Shown here piece after piece: positions 15,549 to 23,927 of a DNA stretch of 33,431 nt. Source of the stretch: Syntrophomonadaceae bacterium (GTDB lineage: Bacteria; Bacillota; Dethiobacteria; DTU022); assembly GCA_007119615.1 (NCBI GenBank), contig SKPH01000015.1, positions 1-33,431 on the forward strand. Reading direction: 5' to 3'. The notes beneath the pieces were generated by a model. That model was not told the DNA's origin, did no database searches, and was given only the letters and a program-made list of their open reading frames with translations. Numbering within the stretch: the stretch's first letter is position 1; the number at the start of each line of letters is the position of its first letter. The translations under genes were made by a program, and so were the position numbers.

Positions 15549-15947
15549 TTAGCTATCTGACTCAACATTGATCCGGTCTGCTTTTTTAAGGGTAATTTTT
15601 TCTCCCGCTTTAACCGCTTTCCATGCTTTGGGATCGCCCAGCAGTCTCCCAATCGGATTAACCGGGCTTGCAGGTCTGATCTCCTCAGCAGTGGAAGCGG
15701 GAGTCCGTCCAAAAAAAATACAGAACGCGCGTCCTTCCGGCCAGTACGCCAGGTCACCTACTTCGACCGCCGACACGGCATTTTCGGGTTTTGCTGAAAC
15801 GGGTATTGCAAAGTAAATTTCATCTCCCCAGGTATTAACCCTGCCAGTTAGCGGCAGCTGTTCCAGGATTAAATCCGCTGTCCCGGTGCGGTTTAATTCT
15901 GCTTCCATCCTTATCTGGCCGGAAGTTATATCAATCTTCCTGGTCAT
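15549..15947 (-). CDS. Cyclophilin-like fold protein (TM1367/DUF369-type)
   Basis: A 132-residue protein with the compact cyclophilin-like beta-barrel pattern. ILEQLPLTGRVNTWGDEIYFAIP, the central VGDLAYWPEGRAFCIFFGRTP and the ASPVNPIGRL end are characteristic of this small family, which often lies next to DUF1989 or amidohydrolase genes. There is no evidence of peptidyl-prolyl isomerase residues. It lies 21 bp after DUF1989 and 24 bp before the hexapeptide gene, and its ATG follows GGGAGGTTTCTG. The function is unknown; a small-molecule binding role has been suggested from the fold. Confidence 0.75.
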   Translation of the reverse strand: MTRKIDITSGQIRMEAELNRTGTADLILEQLPLTGRVNTWGDEIYFAIPVSAKPENAVSAVEVGDLAYWPEGRAFCIFFGRTPASTAEEIRPASPVNPIGRLLGDPKAWKAVKAGEKITLKKADRINVESDS

Positions 15948-15968
15948 CAGAAACCTCCCTTAATATAA

Positions 15969-16574
15969 TTATGCCATTACCTCAATTTTAATCGAAGTTG
16001 GATTATAATTGTTACAATCGCTTTCAGCTACTGAACATGCTGTAACTACAACCAGCAAATCCATTTTCGCCTCCAGTAAGATATAGTCACCGGGATTCGA
16101 AAGCGGTTTTTTAACTTCCACTGCCCCATCCTGACGCAGATGCGTATTCATGAAAACGTTAAAAGGGGTATGGATATGTGAATAATCCAGCCCATAATCC
16201 AATAATACAAGGTAAAAGTTATCATAACAGCTGGAGTGGCTGCCTTTAATTCCGTACTGCCTGCGGTACATCTCCGGACGACAGGGCGGATGAATCAGAT
16301 CGTGACGGCCGACCGTATCTTCAAGCAGCAGCAGCATTGGATTATACCTGTTGGAGTAGAGACAGTCTTCACGGTAGATATTAAGCGAAGCGTTGATATC
16401 GATAGTTGCGCCGGTTGAAAGGTATTCGCCGGGGTCATACCAGTTATAAGCCAGTAGATCGGCCACCTGTTTCCCCTCCAGGTCTACTACTCGCAGTCGC
16501 TCTTTATTATTAAGGATTATTCCGGCGCCGCTTTGGGGAGGAATAATTTTTGACTGCCTGAGGTTATTTTTCAT
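15969..16574 (-). CDS. DUF1989 (urea carboxylase-associated) family protein
   Basis: A 201-residue member of the DUF1989 family. Seen: KIIPPQSGAGIILNNKERLRVVDLEGKQVADLLAYN near the start, CRPEMYRRQYGIKGSHSSCYDNF in the middle and PFNVFMNTHLRQDG...LLVVVTACSVAESDCNNYNPT at the end. Characterised relatives form carboxyguanidine deiminase in guanidine use, where two paralogues occur beside urea carboxylase. Here a single copy is found next to an M20 hydrolase and no carboxylase is seen. It begins one base after the M20 stop and has a GAGGAAGG ribosome binding site. The substrate is unknown, although an amidine or amide is plausible. Confidence 0.8.
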   Translation of the reverse strand: MKNNLRQSKIIPPQSGAGIILNNKERLRVVDLEGKQVADLLAYNWYDPGEYLSTGATIDINASLNIYREDCLYSNRYNPMLLLLEDTVGRHDLIHPPCRPEMYRRQYGIKGSHSSCYDNFYLVLLDYGLDYSHIHTPFNVFMNTHLRQDGAVEVKKPLSNPGDYILLEAKMDLLVVVTACSVAESDCNNYNPTSIKIEVMA

Positions 16575-17852
16575 CTAACCTTCCTCGTTCCTTTGTGAAC
16601 TGTAATTACTGCCGCCGTTAGACAAGTTTTTATCGACTTTCGGCCGGGGAGCTGTCAGGTAATCGAGAGCAAGCCGGCACAAAACCGCCGGTCCGATCCA
16701 GAGCGTATCTTCATCCAGATCAAACTTTTCGTTATGGTGCGGGTAGGTAATCCCTTTTCCGGGATTGCCTGTGCCCAGCACAAAGAAAGCACCCGGCACT
16801 TTTTGTAAGTAGAGAGACATATCTTCTGTGCCCATATTTGGCTTCTTTATTTCGACTATATTATCTGAACCGATTACAATTGAAGCTGCAGCGATAATTT
16901 TTTTTGCAAAATCCGGATTATTCACTGTCGGAGGGTACCCGCCCAATATTTTAACTTCGGCTTCGGCCCGGTTGGCTTTTGCTATCGAATAGCAAATTTC
17001 ACCCAGCCGGGCGGCAACAAATTTCCGATCCGGCTCATAGAGGGTTCTGAAATCACCGCTAAAGGTCACCCTGGGAGTAACGATGTTATAAGCTTCGCCG
17101 CCGCATATCTTCCCTACGGTTAAAACTGCGGGGTTAAGCGGATCCATTTCACGGCTTATAATTTTCTGCAGAGCCAGAATTATCTCTGCAGCAACAGTTA
17201 TTGCATCGACTCCGAGGTGGGGCAAGGCTCCATGGGTGCCCTTCCCTTTGACGGTAACTGTAAAAGCTGTAGCTGCAGCAAGAATCGGGCCTTCGCAGAT
17301 ACCGATCTGCCCGGTTTTAACATCGGGGAATATTTGTCCGACATGCAGTCCGGTAACAGCATCAACAAGCGGATCTTCCATGCAGCCGTCGGCAATCATC
17401 TGCTCTGCGCCGCCATGGCCTTCTTCGCCGGGCTGAAATAACAGTTTAATATTTCCACTGAGTTGGTTGCGCAGATCATAAATAATTTTTGCAGTGCCAA
17501 GCAGCATGGCCATATGGGCATCGTGGCCGCAGGCATGCATATTCCCATTGCTCGAAGCAAATGGGAGGCCGGTTTCTTCGGTAATTGGCAGTGCATCCAT
17601 GTCCGCCCGAAGAGCCAGGGTCGGACCGGGATTTCCACCTTCAATTAATGCAACGATTCCTGTTCCGGCTGCTGAACGGTAAGCTATACCGATTTGATCC
17701 AGGCAATCCATGATATAGCGCGACGTCTGTTCAAGCTCGAAACCTATTTCCGGTATTTTATGAAGTTCCCGTCTCCATGTAATAATATCCTGATGAATTG
17801 ACTGTGCTGCTTTCTTGGTATCCACAGTTTCGTCCTCCGGTTTTTTACTCAA
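16575..17852 (-). CDS. M20-family amidohydrolase (N-acyl-amino-acid/IAA-hydrolase type)
   Basis: Dinuclear metal amidohydrolase of 425 residues. It matches the M20D group: RRELHKIPEIGFELEQTS, LRADMDALPITEETGLPF, the metal ligands in MHACGHDAHMAMLLG, the catalytic glutamates in FQPGEEGHGGAEQMI, and LHVGQIF with a later H in TYPHHNEKFDLDED. Members remove acyl groups from amino acids or related amides. The start is TTG at 17852, overlapping the preceding stop as TTGA (4 bp), so it is translationally coupled to the dehydratase-like gene. Confidence 0.88.
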   Translation of the reverse strand: MSKKPEDETVDTKKAAQSIHQDIITWRRELHKIPEIGFELEQTSRYIMDCLDQIGIAYRSAAGTGIVALIEGGNPGPTLALRADMDALPITEETGLPFASSNGNMHACGHDAHMAMLLGTAKIIYDLRNQLSGNIKLLFQPGEEGHGGAEQMIADGCMEDPLVDAVTGLHVGQIFPDVKTGQIGICEGPILAAATAFTVTVKGKGTHGALPHLGVDAITVAAEIILALQKIISREMDPLNPAVLTVGKICGGEAYNIVTPRVTFSGDFRTLYEPDRKFVAARLGEICYSIAKANRAEAEVKILGGYPPTVNNPDFAKKIIAAASIVIGSDNIVEIKKPNMGTEDMSLYLQKVPGAFFVLGTGNPGKGITYPHHNEKFDLDEDTLWIGPAVLCRLALDYLTAPRPKVDKNLSNGGSNYSSQRNEEG

Positions 17853-19306
17853 CTGCTGCTTTCTTCTTCTATGCCGGCAATTACCCTGGCCAGTTTCTTT
17901 TTCTGACTCAGATCGGCCTGGCGGCCGATCATAATCCTCTGGGCCTGGGGGGAACCTGCCCCGTGCATCGATTCAGTTCGGTAACCTACAGCAGCCGCAC
18001 CAATTGTTAAATTCTCGATTAAGCGCAACACCCTCATTCTATGCTCGGTTGGAATCTCTGCAGTGCCTTTCAGGTATTTTTCAATATATTTACCTATTAC
18101 AGGGTGGCGGTAATCTTGTTCCGAAGGGAGGGTTACCATCAGGCCACCGGCAATGTCTTCGGCAAGACGGGCTATTTCATATGGGAAGCGGGTTACATTT
18201 TGCTTACATACATTGGCGAGAAGCAAATCAATCAAGTACGTGCCTGATGCGGTAGAACCCCCCTGGCTGGAGCAGGCAATCCCGCAGGCAAATAATGTTT
18301 CGTTGAGATGAACCATCTCGATCAATTTATCTTTAATATGTGAAGCCCCGGCAGCGCCGTTATAATCGGCTGCCAGAGCTGCCGCGCCAATCAGCACATC
18401 GCCTACTCCGACTTTACATCCACCGTAGCTCTGCCGGTGATAGCCGGCGAACCTTTCTACGAGAGGCCCTGTGTAACGATATTCACCGCACATGAAAACA
18501 CGTTCCCAGGGTACAAAAAGATCATCGAAAACAACAAGACACTCATGCCCGCCATAACGGCAATTTCCAGCATCGATTACCCCGTCTTCCAGCTTACGGG
18601 TATCAGAAGACTGGCGGCCGTAAATATAGGTGACTCCCTCAGACCCGCTGGGTACGGCGAAACATACGGCATAATCGGTTTCTTCCTCATTCATGGTCAG
18701 GGTGGGCATAACCAGTATCTCGTGAGCGGAAAGGGCACCGGTCTGATGGGCCTTTGCCCCCCTGATTACAATCCCGTCAGCTGTTTTACGGACTACCCGC
18801 AGGTATAAGTCGGGATCAACCTGTTTTGAGGGACGCAGAGAGCGATCACCCCTTGGATCAGTCATCGCTCCTTCTACAACAAGGTCGTTTTCCTGAACAT
18901 GAAGCAGAAAACGGCGGAAGCGGCGGTGATATTCGATCCCCAGATCACGCTCCAACTCAAATGTGACACTGTCGACGGCATTTATCGCATCCATCCCGAC
19001 ACAACGTTGAAAACAGGCTGCCGTTTTTTGCCCCAAAAGACGCTGCATTTTAACCTTCCTGATCAGGTCATCCGTACTCTGATGCAGGTGGGTAAAACGG
19101 TTAATTTTTTTTCCTGTTAAACCGGAATCCGCCGTCAGTAAATCCGCATATTGAGGATCGTCGGCAAGTTCATAGCTTTTTACCACGGCATTAATGGAGG
19201 GTCTGATCATTGGATGATCTACTATCCCGCCGACCTTCCTCCCAAACATGTAAACATTGAAGTTAATCCGGCGCAAAGATTCCAGGTATTGATCGGCAGT
19301 CAACAT
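17849..19306 (-). CDS. abfD: 4-hydroxybutyryl-CoA dehydratase/vinylacetyl-CoA isomerase homologue
   Basis: FAD and [4Fe-4S] enzyme of the AbfD/HpaB fold, 485 residues as in the characterised clostridial enzyme. All four cluster ligands are conserved with the right spacing: C98 and C102 in AACFQRCVG, and H290 and C297 in GYHRQSYGGCKVG. In C. aminobutyricum these are C99, C103, H292 and C299. The FAD/substrate region RGAKAHQTGALSAHEILVMPT is also clear. The reaction would be 4-hydroxybutyryl-CoA to crotonyl-CoA. None of its usual partners (4-hydroxybutyrate dehydrogenase, CoA transferase) is in the window; instead it is fused by overlap to an M20 hydrolase gene. The ATG at 19306 follows AAGGAG. 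Confidence 0.88.
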   Translation of the reverse strand: MLTADQYLESLRRINFNVYMFGRKVGGIVDHPMIRPSINAVVKSYELADDPQYADLLTADSGLTGKKINRFTHLHQSTDDLIRKVKMQRLLGQKTAACFQRCVGMDAINAVDSVTFELERDLGIEYHRRFRRFLLHVQENDLVVEGAMTDPRGDRSLRPSKQVDPDLYLRVVRKTADGIVIRGAKAHQTGALSAHEILVMPTLTMNEEETDYAVCFAVPSGSEGVTYIYGRQSSDTRKLEDGVIDAGNCRYGGHECLVVFDDLFVPWERVFMCGEYRYTGPLVERFAGYHRQSYGGCKVGVGDVLIGAAALAADYNGAAGASHIKDKLIEMVHLNETLFACGIACSSQGGSTASGTYLIDLLLANVCKQNVTRFPYEIARLAEDIAGGLMVTLPSEQDYRHPVIGKYIEKYLKGTAEIPTEHRMRVLRLIENLTIGAAAVGYRTESMHGAGSPQAQRIMIGRQADLSQKKKLARVIAGIEEESSS

Positions 19307-19321
19307 CAGCTGTGCAGCTCC

Positions 19322-19717
19322 TTACCGGGCAAAGAGTTCTTTTACAGAATCTTTACTCAGGCTAATGATTGTAAAGACACCAAGCAGAGTACCGAGGGGA
19401 ACGATTAAGCATTCCAAAAAAGCGATAATCAGGCAAAAGTTGTAAGATCGGCGCTGTTTCAGCCTGCTGCCGGCAATCATGATCAAAACTGCAAGAGTCC
19501 AACCGGCAAGAATAATAACAGTCGAAATAATTATAAAGAGCAAGCCGATTAACCCAGGTGCGGGGTCACCACCGTTTAATCCGGAAACAAGGATGGTGAT
19601 CCCGATAACAAAGTGAATAATGGGAAAACAGGCAAATATAGCTGTCATAACCCCCATTACATAATGGAGGTTGCCTAAAACAACAAGAGTGCTTTCTTCA
19701 TTTGAGGCCACAATCAA
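19322..19717 (-). CDS. Small integral membrane protein, about four TM segments
   Basis: A 131-residue hydrophobic protein with about four membrane helices (for example FPIIHFVIGITILVSG, IGLLFIIISTVIILAGW). The ending RRSYNFCLIIAFLECLIVPLGTLLGVFTII is a widespread but uncharacterised pattern in bacterial membrane proteins. It has no catalytic motif and no signal cleavage site. The ATG follows AAGGAGGAG. It is likely the first gene of the eight-gene unit, ending 15 bp before the dehydratase homologue. The upstream 19718-19942 region is AT-rich and probably holds the promoter. Confidence 0.8.
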   Translation of the reverse strand: MIVASNEESTLVVLGNLHYVMGVMTAIFACFPIIHFVIGITILVSGLNGGDPAPGLIGLLFIIISTVIILAGWTLAVLIMIAGSRLKQRRSYNFCLIIAFLECLIVPLGTLLGVFTIISLSKDSVKELFAR

Positions 19718-19942
19718 CTCCTCCTTTCCAATCCAATAATTGATTTATTTATATTATTTGACAGGGCTGATTTAATTCCTTTTTGTTGTATGCCCGGCAG
19801 TGCGTTACCTCCCAGTTAGAATGTAATCAGCCCGCAGATGATATAAATGCCGAACCGCCTTTACAACTATCTATACTCCGTTTATTTTGAGGATTCAATA
19901 CCAGTTGACGCAAAAACAGGACCTGCCCCCTAACTTACAGGT

Positions 19943-20968
19943 TTAGGAGCCGCCCAAAACTTCTTTAACCGCTTCAATAGTTTTCTCGATATCTATGCGG
20001 CTGACATCTTTATTGGTTGTAAAGCGAATCCGATCCGGTTCAATAACCACTGTTAATATGCCCCGTTTTTCCAATTCATCGCCAAGCTCCCGGATAGACA
20101 AAGTGGTCGGTTTAACGATAACTATATTCGTTTCGACATCATCAGGATTAAAAACTATCCCTTTCATTGCAGCGAGGCCATCAGCCAGAAGTCGGGCATT
20201 GGCGTGATCCTCGGCCAGGCGTTCAACCATAGTTTCCAGGGCAACAACGCCTGCAGCTGCAAAAATTCCGGCCTGGCGCATTCCCCCACCGAGTCGCTTG
20301 CGCCAGCGACGGGCTTCATCTATAAAATCAAGTGAGCCGGCAATGATTGAACCTACCGGGGCGCCCAGGCCCTTGGACAGGCAGAACTGTACTGACGTGG
20401 TGCACGCAGTAAACTCTTTCACCGCTACACCGGATGCGATCGAAGCATTGAAAATCCGGGCCCCGTCAAGGTGTACAGGCAGGTCGTGCCGGCAGGCGAC
20501 ATCATAGACCGCCTCCATGTCCTCGAGAGGCACAACAGTGCCCCCGGCCCGGTTATGAGTGTTTTCCATACAGATTAGCGATGTCGGAGGCAGGTGGATA
20601 TCGTCCTGTCGAATGGCCCACTCAACCAGCTCAGCCGGCAATGATCCCCTTTTCCCGGGCAGCGGTCTGGGTTGGACACCGGCGAAAACAGAAGCCGCGG
20701 CAGCTTCATAATAATAGATGTGCGAATCAGCCTCCAGGATCACCTCGGTCCCGGGCCGGCAGTGCGTCAGTACGGCAATCTGGTTGCCCATGGTTCCGCT
20801 GGGCACAAGCAGGGCCGCTTCCTTTCCGACCATATCTGCCGCCAATTCCTGGAGACGGTTAACCGTGGGATCTTCACCGTATACATCATCTCCCACCTCA
20901 GCTTCAAAGACAGCTTTTCGCATTGCATCAGTAGGCAGAGTAACCGTATCACTTCGTAAATCGATCAA
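19943..20968 (-). CDS. ltaE: Low-specificity L-threonine aldolase
   Basis: PLP enzyme cleaving threonine and allo-threonine to glycine and acetaldehyde. The 341-residue length is standard. Motifs: MIDLRSDTVTLPT at the start, VGDDVYGEDPTVNRLQ, EADSHIYYYEAAAASVFAGV, HLDGARIFNA and the PLP lysine in FCLSKGLGAPVGS (K199). The start is TTG at 20968, 8 nt after AGGAGG. It lies downstream of the DUF362 gene across a 97-bp gap that carries a near-perfect palindrome, so cotranscription is uncertain. Confidence 0.95.
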   Translation of the reverse strand: MIDLRSDTVTLPTDAMRKAVFEAEVGDDVYGEDPTVNRLQELAADMVGKEAALLVPSGTMGNQIAVLTHCRPGTEVILEADSHIYYYEAAAASVFAGVQPRPLPGKRGSLPAELVEWAIRQDDIHLPPTSLICMENTHNRAGGTVVPLEDMEAVYDVACRHDLPVHLDGARIFNASIASGVAVKEFTACTTSVQFCLSKGLGAPVGSIIAGSLDFIDEARRWRKRLGGGMRQAGIFAAAGVVALETMVERLAEDHANARLLADGLAAMKGIVFNPDDVETNIVIVKPTTLSIRELGDELEKRGILTVVIEPDRIRFTTNKDVSRIDIEKTIEAVKEVLGGS

Positions 20969-21012
20969 TGTTTCTTCCTCCTATCCAGTGGTCTGATCTT
21001 GTTTGGCTGTTG

Positions 21013-21044
21013 CCTGCAGGTTTTTACCGGTAAGTACCTGCAGG
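21013..21044. repeat. 32-bp near-perfect palindrome between the DUF362 gene and ltaE
   Basis: CCTGCAGGT at each end surrounds TTACCGGTAA, itself a perfect palindrome. Of the 16 possible pairs 14 match. No T run follows on either strand, so a terminator is not clear. It could be an operator, a processing hairpin or a weak bidirectional terminator. Confidence 0.6.
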
Positions 21045-21065
21045 ATTTAAAACCTGAAAATTTAG

Positions 21066-22391
21066 CTATGTAATCCGGAAAAATGACTCCTCGAAATCCG
21101 GGTTATCTTCGTAGCGGCTCATTAATAAGCCCGGCAGGGTGTCAATCTGTTCAAAGAGCGTGGAATCTACTGGAATCCCCGCTTTATTCAGTGCCATGAC
21201 CAGATCTTTCGGATCAGGCGGACATCCCCTGGCGGCAAACATTTTCTGGATATCGGGATGATCTTTATTTTTTGCATACATGCATTGTCCGATCAGAAGT
21301 GTCGCTTTCATGCCCGGGGAAGGCTCCATTGTTTTTCCGGTGAGCACTTCAACTTTTTCCCAGGGCTCTCCTTGCCAGGCCTGGCGGATTGCTGTCAGGA
21401 TTACACCATATAAAACAGAGCAGTAAGTACACAGGGTCTGGTCAAACTTACGGTAATAGATGCCTTCTAATCCCTGTCTGGCAAGTGCTCTCGGCATTTC
21501 ACCCTTCTCATCCCTGACGTATTCAAAGTCATATTCATGAAAAGAAGCTACATCTTCAATCTTCTCACCGATTACCTCAATATCGGAAAGATCAGTAGGA
21601 CGCATCGCTTTATCCGCTGCCGCTGCCAGATGCCCTACATTAACCGGATCATGACCAAGGATCCTGGAGCCGACCATATCGGCGGAAAGAATATCGTTTG
21701 AGGCTGCCAGCAGGTTGGTTCTCCTCATTCGGCCGTCAAAACCGGGACCGCGTTCCAGGCTGTAAATACCATCAATAACTGTAAGCGAAGGCGGCATCGG
21801 ATCGGCTATTCTGGCAACATGATAATGCAAATTCTTCACCGGGTCTGGACTGTGGCATTTTTTGCGGGAAGCGATATCGATTGTTCCCTTGAGATTTTTA
21901 ATTCCAAGGCTGACCACTGTCTGATTATGCGCCTTCATAACCGGCAGATTAACCAGAAAATCACTTTCAAGAATATCTTTATTAAAGTTCAGGTTTATAC
22001 CGTCTCCTAAATCAACCTTTTTAAAAGATCTTTCCATGATATTGATATATTTTACACCGTAACGTTTATTTAAAGTTTCATACCCAAGGGTTGCAAAAGC
22101 ATGGGCGGGGGTTTCAGTATCACTGGGATCAGCTACAATTCCTTCGCCGATGGTGATATCGTCTATACCGTATTCTTTCAACAAGATAACGATATCCTCG
22201 ACTACCCTTGAGGTGGTAATTACTCCCCACTTGGGAAACTTGCAGTGCCTGGTCCATAACACTATGTTCGGCTTGATAAAAACCCTGGCCCCTGAAGGCA
22301 GGTGATCAAGCCCTCCACAGCCGAGTACTACCTTCTTAACCGATTCATAAGGCAATTCGTAACGGGTGACTGCTACGATTTTTTTTGCCAC
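21066..22391 (-). CDS. DUF362 domain protein
   Basis: A 441-residue member of the DUF362 family, whose function is not established. Seen: VFIKPNIVLWTRHCKFPKWGVITTSRVVEDIV, LVNLPVMKAHNQTVVSLGIKNLKGTI and LTVIDGIYSLERGPGF, with NILSADMVGSRILGHDP further on. These are the usual family blocks. A few cysteines occur late (TLCTYCSVLYG, RGCPPDP), but there is no clear 4Fe-4S ferredoxin motif, unlike in some relatives. The start is GTG at 22391, 9 nt after GGGAGG. A palindrome and ltaE follow it. No metabolic role can be read from the context. Confidence 0.85.
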   Translation of the reverse strand: MAKKIVAVTRYELPYESVKKVVLGCGGLDHLPSGARVFIKPNIVLWTRHCKFPKWGVITTSRVVEDIVILLKEYGIDDITIGEGIVADPSDTETPAHAFATLGYETLNKRYGVKYINIMERSFKKVDLGDGINLNFNKDILESDFLVNLPVMKAHNQTVVSLGIKNLKGTIDIASRKKCHSPDPVKNLHYHVARIADPMPPSLTVIDGIYSLERGPGFDGRMRRTNLLAASNDILSADMVGSRILGHDPVNVGHLAAAADKAMRPTDLSDIEVIGEKIEDVASFHEYDFEYVRDEKGEMPRALARQGLEGIYYRKFDQTLCTYCSVLYGVILTAIRQAWQGEPWEKVEVLTGKTMEPSPGMKATLLIGQCMYAKNKDHPDIQKMFAARGCPPDPKDLVMALNKAGIPVDSTLFEQIDTLPGLLMSRYEDNPDFEESFFRIT

Positions 22392-22669
22392 TCCTGAACG
22401 CCTCCCTGTTTTAGAATAGTTCCAGAACCCGATTTAACGCAGCAGCCTGTCGAAGGCCGGTAAAGCGCCGGTGACAGATACAGATGCCGTCTGTGGCAGG
22501 TCGGCTTTAGTTCACTGAGCGAAAAACAACCCATGTTGTGACGGATTGAAGTGGGCAGACCGGATATTACCAGTATAACAAATTGTACTGATTTGAGGTA
22601 ATCTTAACCGTACTTTTCCTTCCCATTGAACATCTGACATCCTCCACAATGGTCGTTGAATGCCACAGC
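22392..22669. other. Intergenic region between divergent DUF362 and thiamine genes
   Basis: No coding sequence is supported here. A two-part stem occurs near 22447-22477 (CTGTC/GACAG enclosing CCGG/CCGG), which could fold in the DUF362 leader. I recognise no riboswitch class for it. The rest looks unstructured and AT-rich. Confidence 0.4.
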
Positions 22670-22698
22670 TTGAATACAGGCCCGATTAATGATATGAT
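22670..22698 (+). promoter_or_regulatory. Promoter of the thiamine transport operon
   Basis: TTGAAT, a 17-bp spacer and TATGAT sit just ahead of the TPP riboswitch, with transcription expected to begin around 22705. Confidence 0.7.
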
Positions 22699-22715
22699 TT
22701 ACAAAACAGCATATG

Positions 22716-22806
22716 GATAAGGGGAGCTGGAGTAACCCGGCTGAGAAAGAACTTTACCTGTTCTGACCCTTTAACCTGATCTGGGTAATGCCAGCGGAGG
22801 GATATC
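22716..22806 (+). ncRNA. TPP riboswitch (THI element)
   Basis: The conserved THI-box cores are present: GGGGAGCTGGAGTAACCCGGCTGAGA at the 5' side, and ACCTGATCTGGGTAATGCC followed by AGCGGAGGGA at the 3' side, with a variable arm between. It lies ahead of thiamine-related genes. Ligand binding should favour the downstream terminator. Confidence 0.95.
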
Positions 22807-22825
22807 TACAGCAGTAATTCAGAAG

Positions 22826-22856
22826 CTGTCGCCAACGTTGGCGGCAGTTTTTATTT
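22826..22856 (+). terminator. Riboswitch-controlled transcription terminator
   Basis: CTGTCGCCAACG/TTGGCGGCAG forms an 8-9-bp stem with one G-U pair, directly followed by TTTTTATTTT. It is 20 bp after the TPP element and before the first gene, so it is the likely expression platform. Confidence 0.85.
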
Positions 22857-22879
22857 TAAGCAGAAGAGGAGGGATTGAG

Positions 22880-23170
22880 TTGACCGTATGCAATATCAGT
22901 CTGCAGATTATTCCCCTGGTGGATGAAGAAAAGGTTTATTCCGTCGTCGACCGGGTAATCGAATTAATTGCTGAGTCGGGCGTTAAATACAGTGTCGGTC
23001 CGATGGAGACGACCATGGAAGGAAAACTTGAAGAGTTGCTGGAGATCGTCAAAAAAGCTCAAAATGTGTGTATATCAGCAGGTGCTGAACGTATTCTTTC
23101 AGTGGTCAAGATTGATTACAGTACCAGGGGAGTGACTATGAATGAAAAAGTGGGCAAGTATCAAGTCTAA
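22880..23170 (+). CDS. YkoF-like/MTH1187-family thiamine-binding protein
   Basis: A 96-residue protein of the MTH1187/YkoF type (DUF77), ferredoxin-like fold, which binds thiamine or its precursors. Seen: VCNISLQIIPLV, VDRVIELIAESGVKYSVGPMETTMEG and the C-terminal VKIDYSTRG. The ORF track starts at 22838 inside the terminator, but TTG at 22880 has AGAGGAGGG 6 nt upstream and begins MTVCNIS. It is the first gene of the TPP-controlled operon, overlapping the permease gene by 29 bp. Its job in transport or sensing is inferred from the context. Confidence 0.85.
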   Translation: MTVCNISLQIIPLVDEEKVYSVVDRVIELIAESGVKYSVGPMETTMEGKLEELLEIVKKAQNVCISAGAERILSVVKIDYSTRGVTMNEKVGKYQV

Positions 23171-23921
23171 CCTGCCGGCAGCAGTATTTTTAGGATTAAT
23201 AGTCATCCTGTGGGAACTGATCAGCAGGGCCGCTGCAGTTCCAGCTTACATTTTACCCGCCCCGACAGAGATTGCTGTCGCCCTGGGCGATAACTTTTTG
23301 TTGCTGATAGCCCACACCAGGGTCACTCTTGCCGCTGTTTTGAGCGGGCTGGCCCTGGCTGTCCTGACTGCCTGTATCCTCGCTGTAGCCATGGACCGCT
23401 GGAAGCCGTTAAAGCAGGCTCTTTACCCGGTGCTTGTTATCTCGCAATCCATCCCGATTTTCGCCCTGGCACCATTAATGTTGATCTGGTTCGGGGTTGG
23501 GCTGCTGCCAAAAATACTGATCGTAACCCTGGTCTGCTTCTTCCCCCTGGCAGTCAACCTGGTAGAGGGCCTGAGCCAGGTCGATCCCGAGGCTATCGAC
23601 CTGATGCAGACTATGAAGGCTAACCGCTGGATGATTATGATTTCAGTACAACTGCCTTTCGCCATGCCGTTTTTTTTCTCCGGCTTAAAAATTGCCGCGA
23701 CTTACAGCGTCCTGGGAGCGATCATCGGTGAATGGCTGGGAGCCAGGGCCGGCCTCGGTATCTACATGCTCAGGGCAATGAATTCTTTCCGTACCAGCCA
23801 TCTTTTTGCATCGGTTATTGTTGTAATTCTCTTAAGTCTGGCCCTGTTCAAACTGGTTGAGCTGGCAGGCTGGGCTTCAATGCCCTGGCAAAGACAATCA
23901 AAAGATCAAATGGAGGGATAA
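23142..23921 (+). CDS. thiX: ABC transporter permease for a thiamine precursor (ThiX-type)
   Basis: The 259-residue integral membrane subunit has about six helices and the BPD_transp_1 EAA loop, seen as LVEGLSQVDPEAIDLMQTMKANRWMIMISVQLPFAMPFFFSGLKIAATYSVLGAIIGEW. It is related to SsuC/TauC and ThiX permeases. It lies inside the TPP-riboswitch operon with a ThiY-like binding protein and an ATPase, so pyrimidine-precursor uptake is the best assignment. The ATG at 23142 overlaps the YkoF-like gene by 29 bp and has AGGGGAG upstream. Confidence 0.88.
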   Translation: MKKWASIKSNLPAAVFLGLIVILWELISRAAAVPAYILPAPTEIAVALGDNFLLLIAHTRVTLAAVLSGLALAVLTACILAVAMDRWKPLKQALYPVLVISQSIPIFALAPLMLIWFGVGLLPKILIVTLVCFFPLAVNLVEGLSQVDPEAIDLMQTMKANRWMIMISVQLPFAMPFFFSGLKIAATYSVLGAIIGEWLGARAGLGIYMLRAMNSFRTSHLFASVIVVILLSLALFKLVELAGWASMPWQRQSKDQMEG

Positions 23922-23927
23922 CAGATT

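Noticed and set aside
20581-20996. Several plus-strand ORFs of 92-95 residues opposite ltaE
   Set aside because: They are antisense shadows of a well-conserved gene, with low-complexity translations and no initiation signals.
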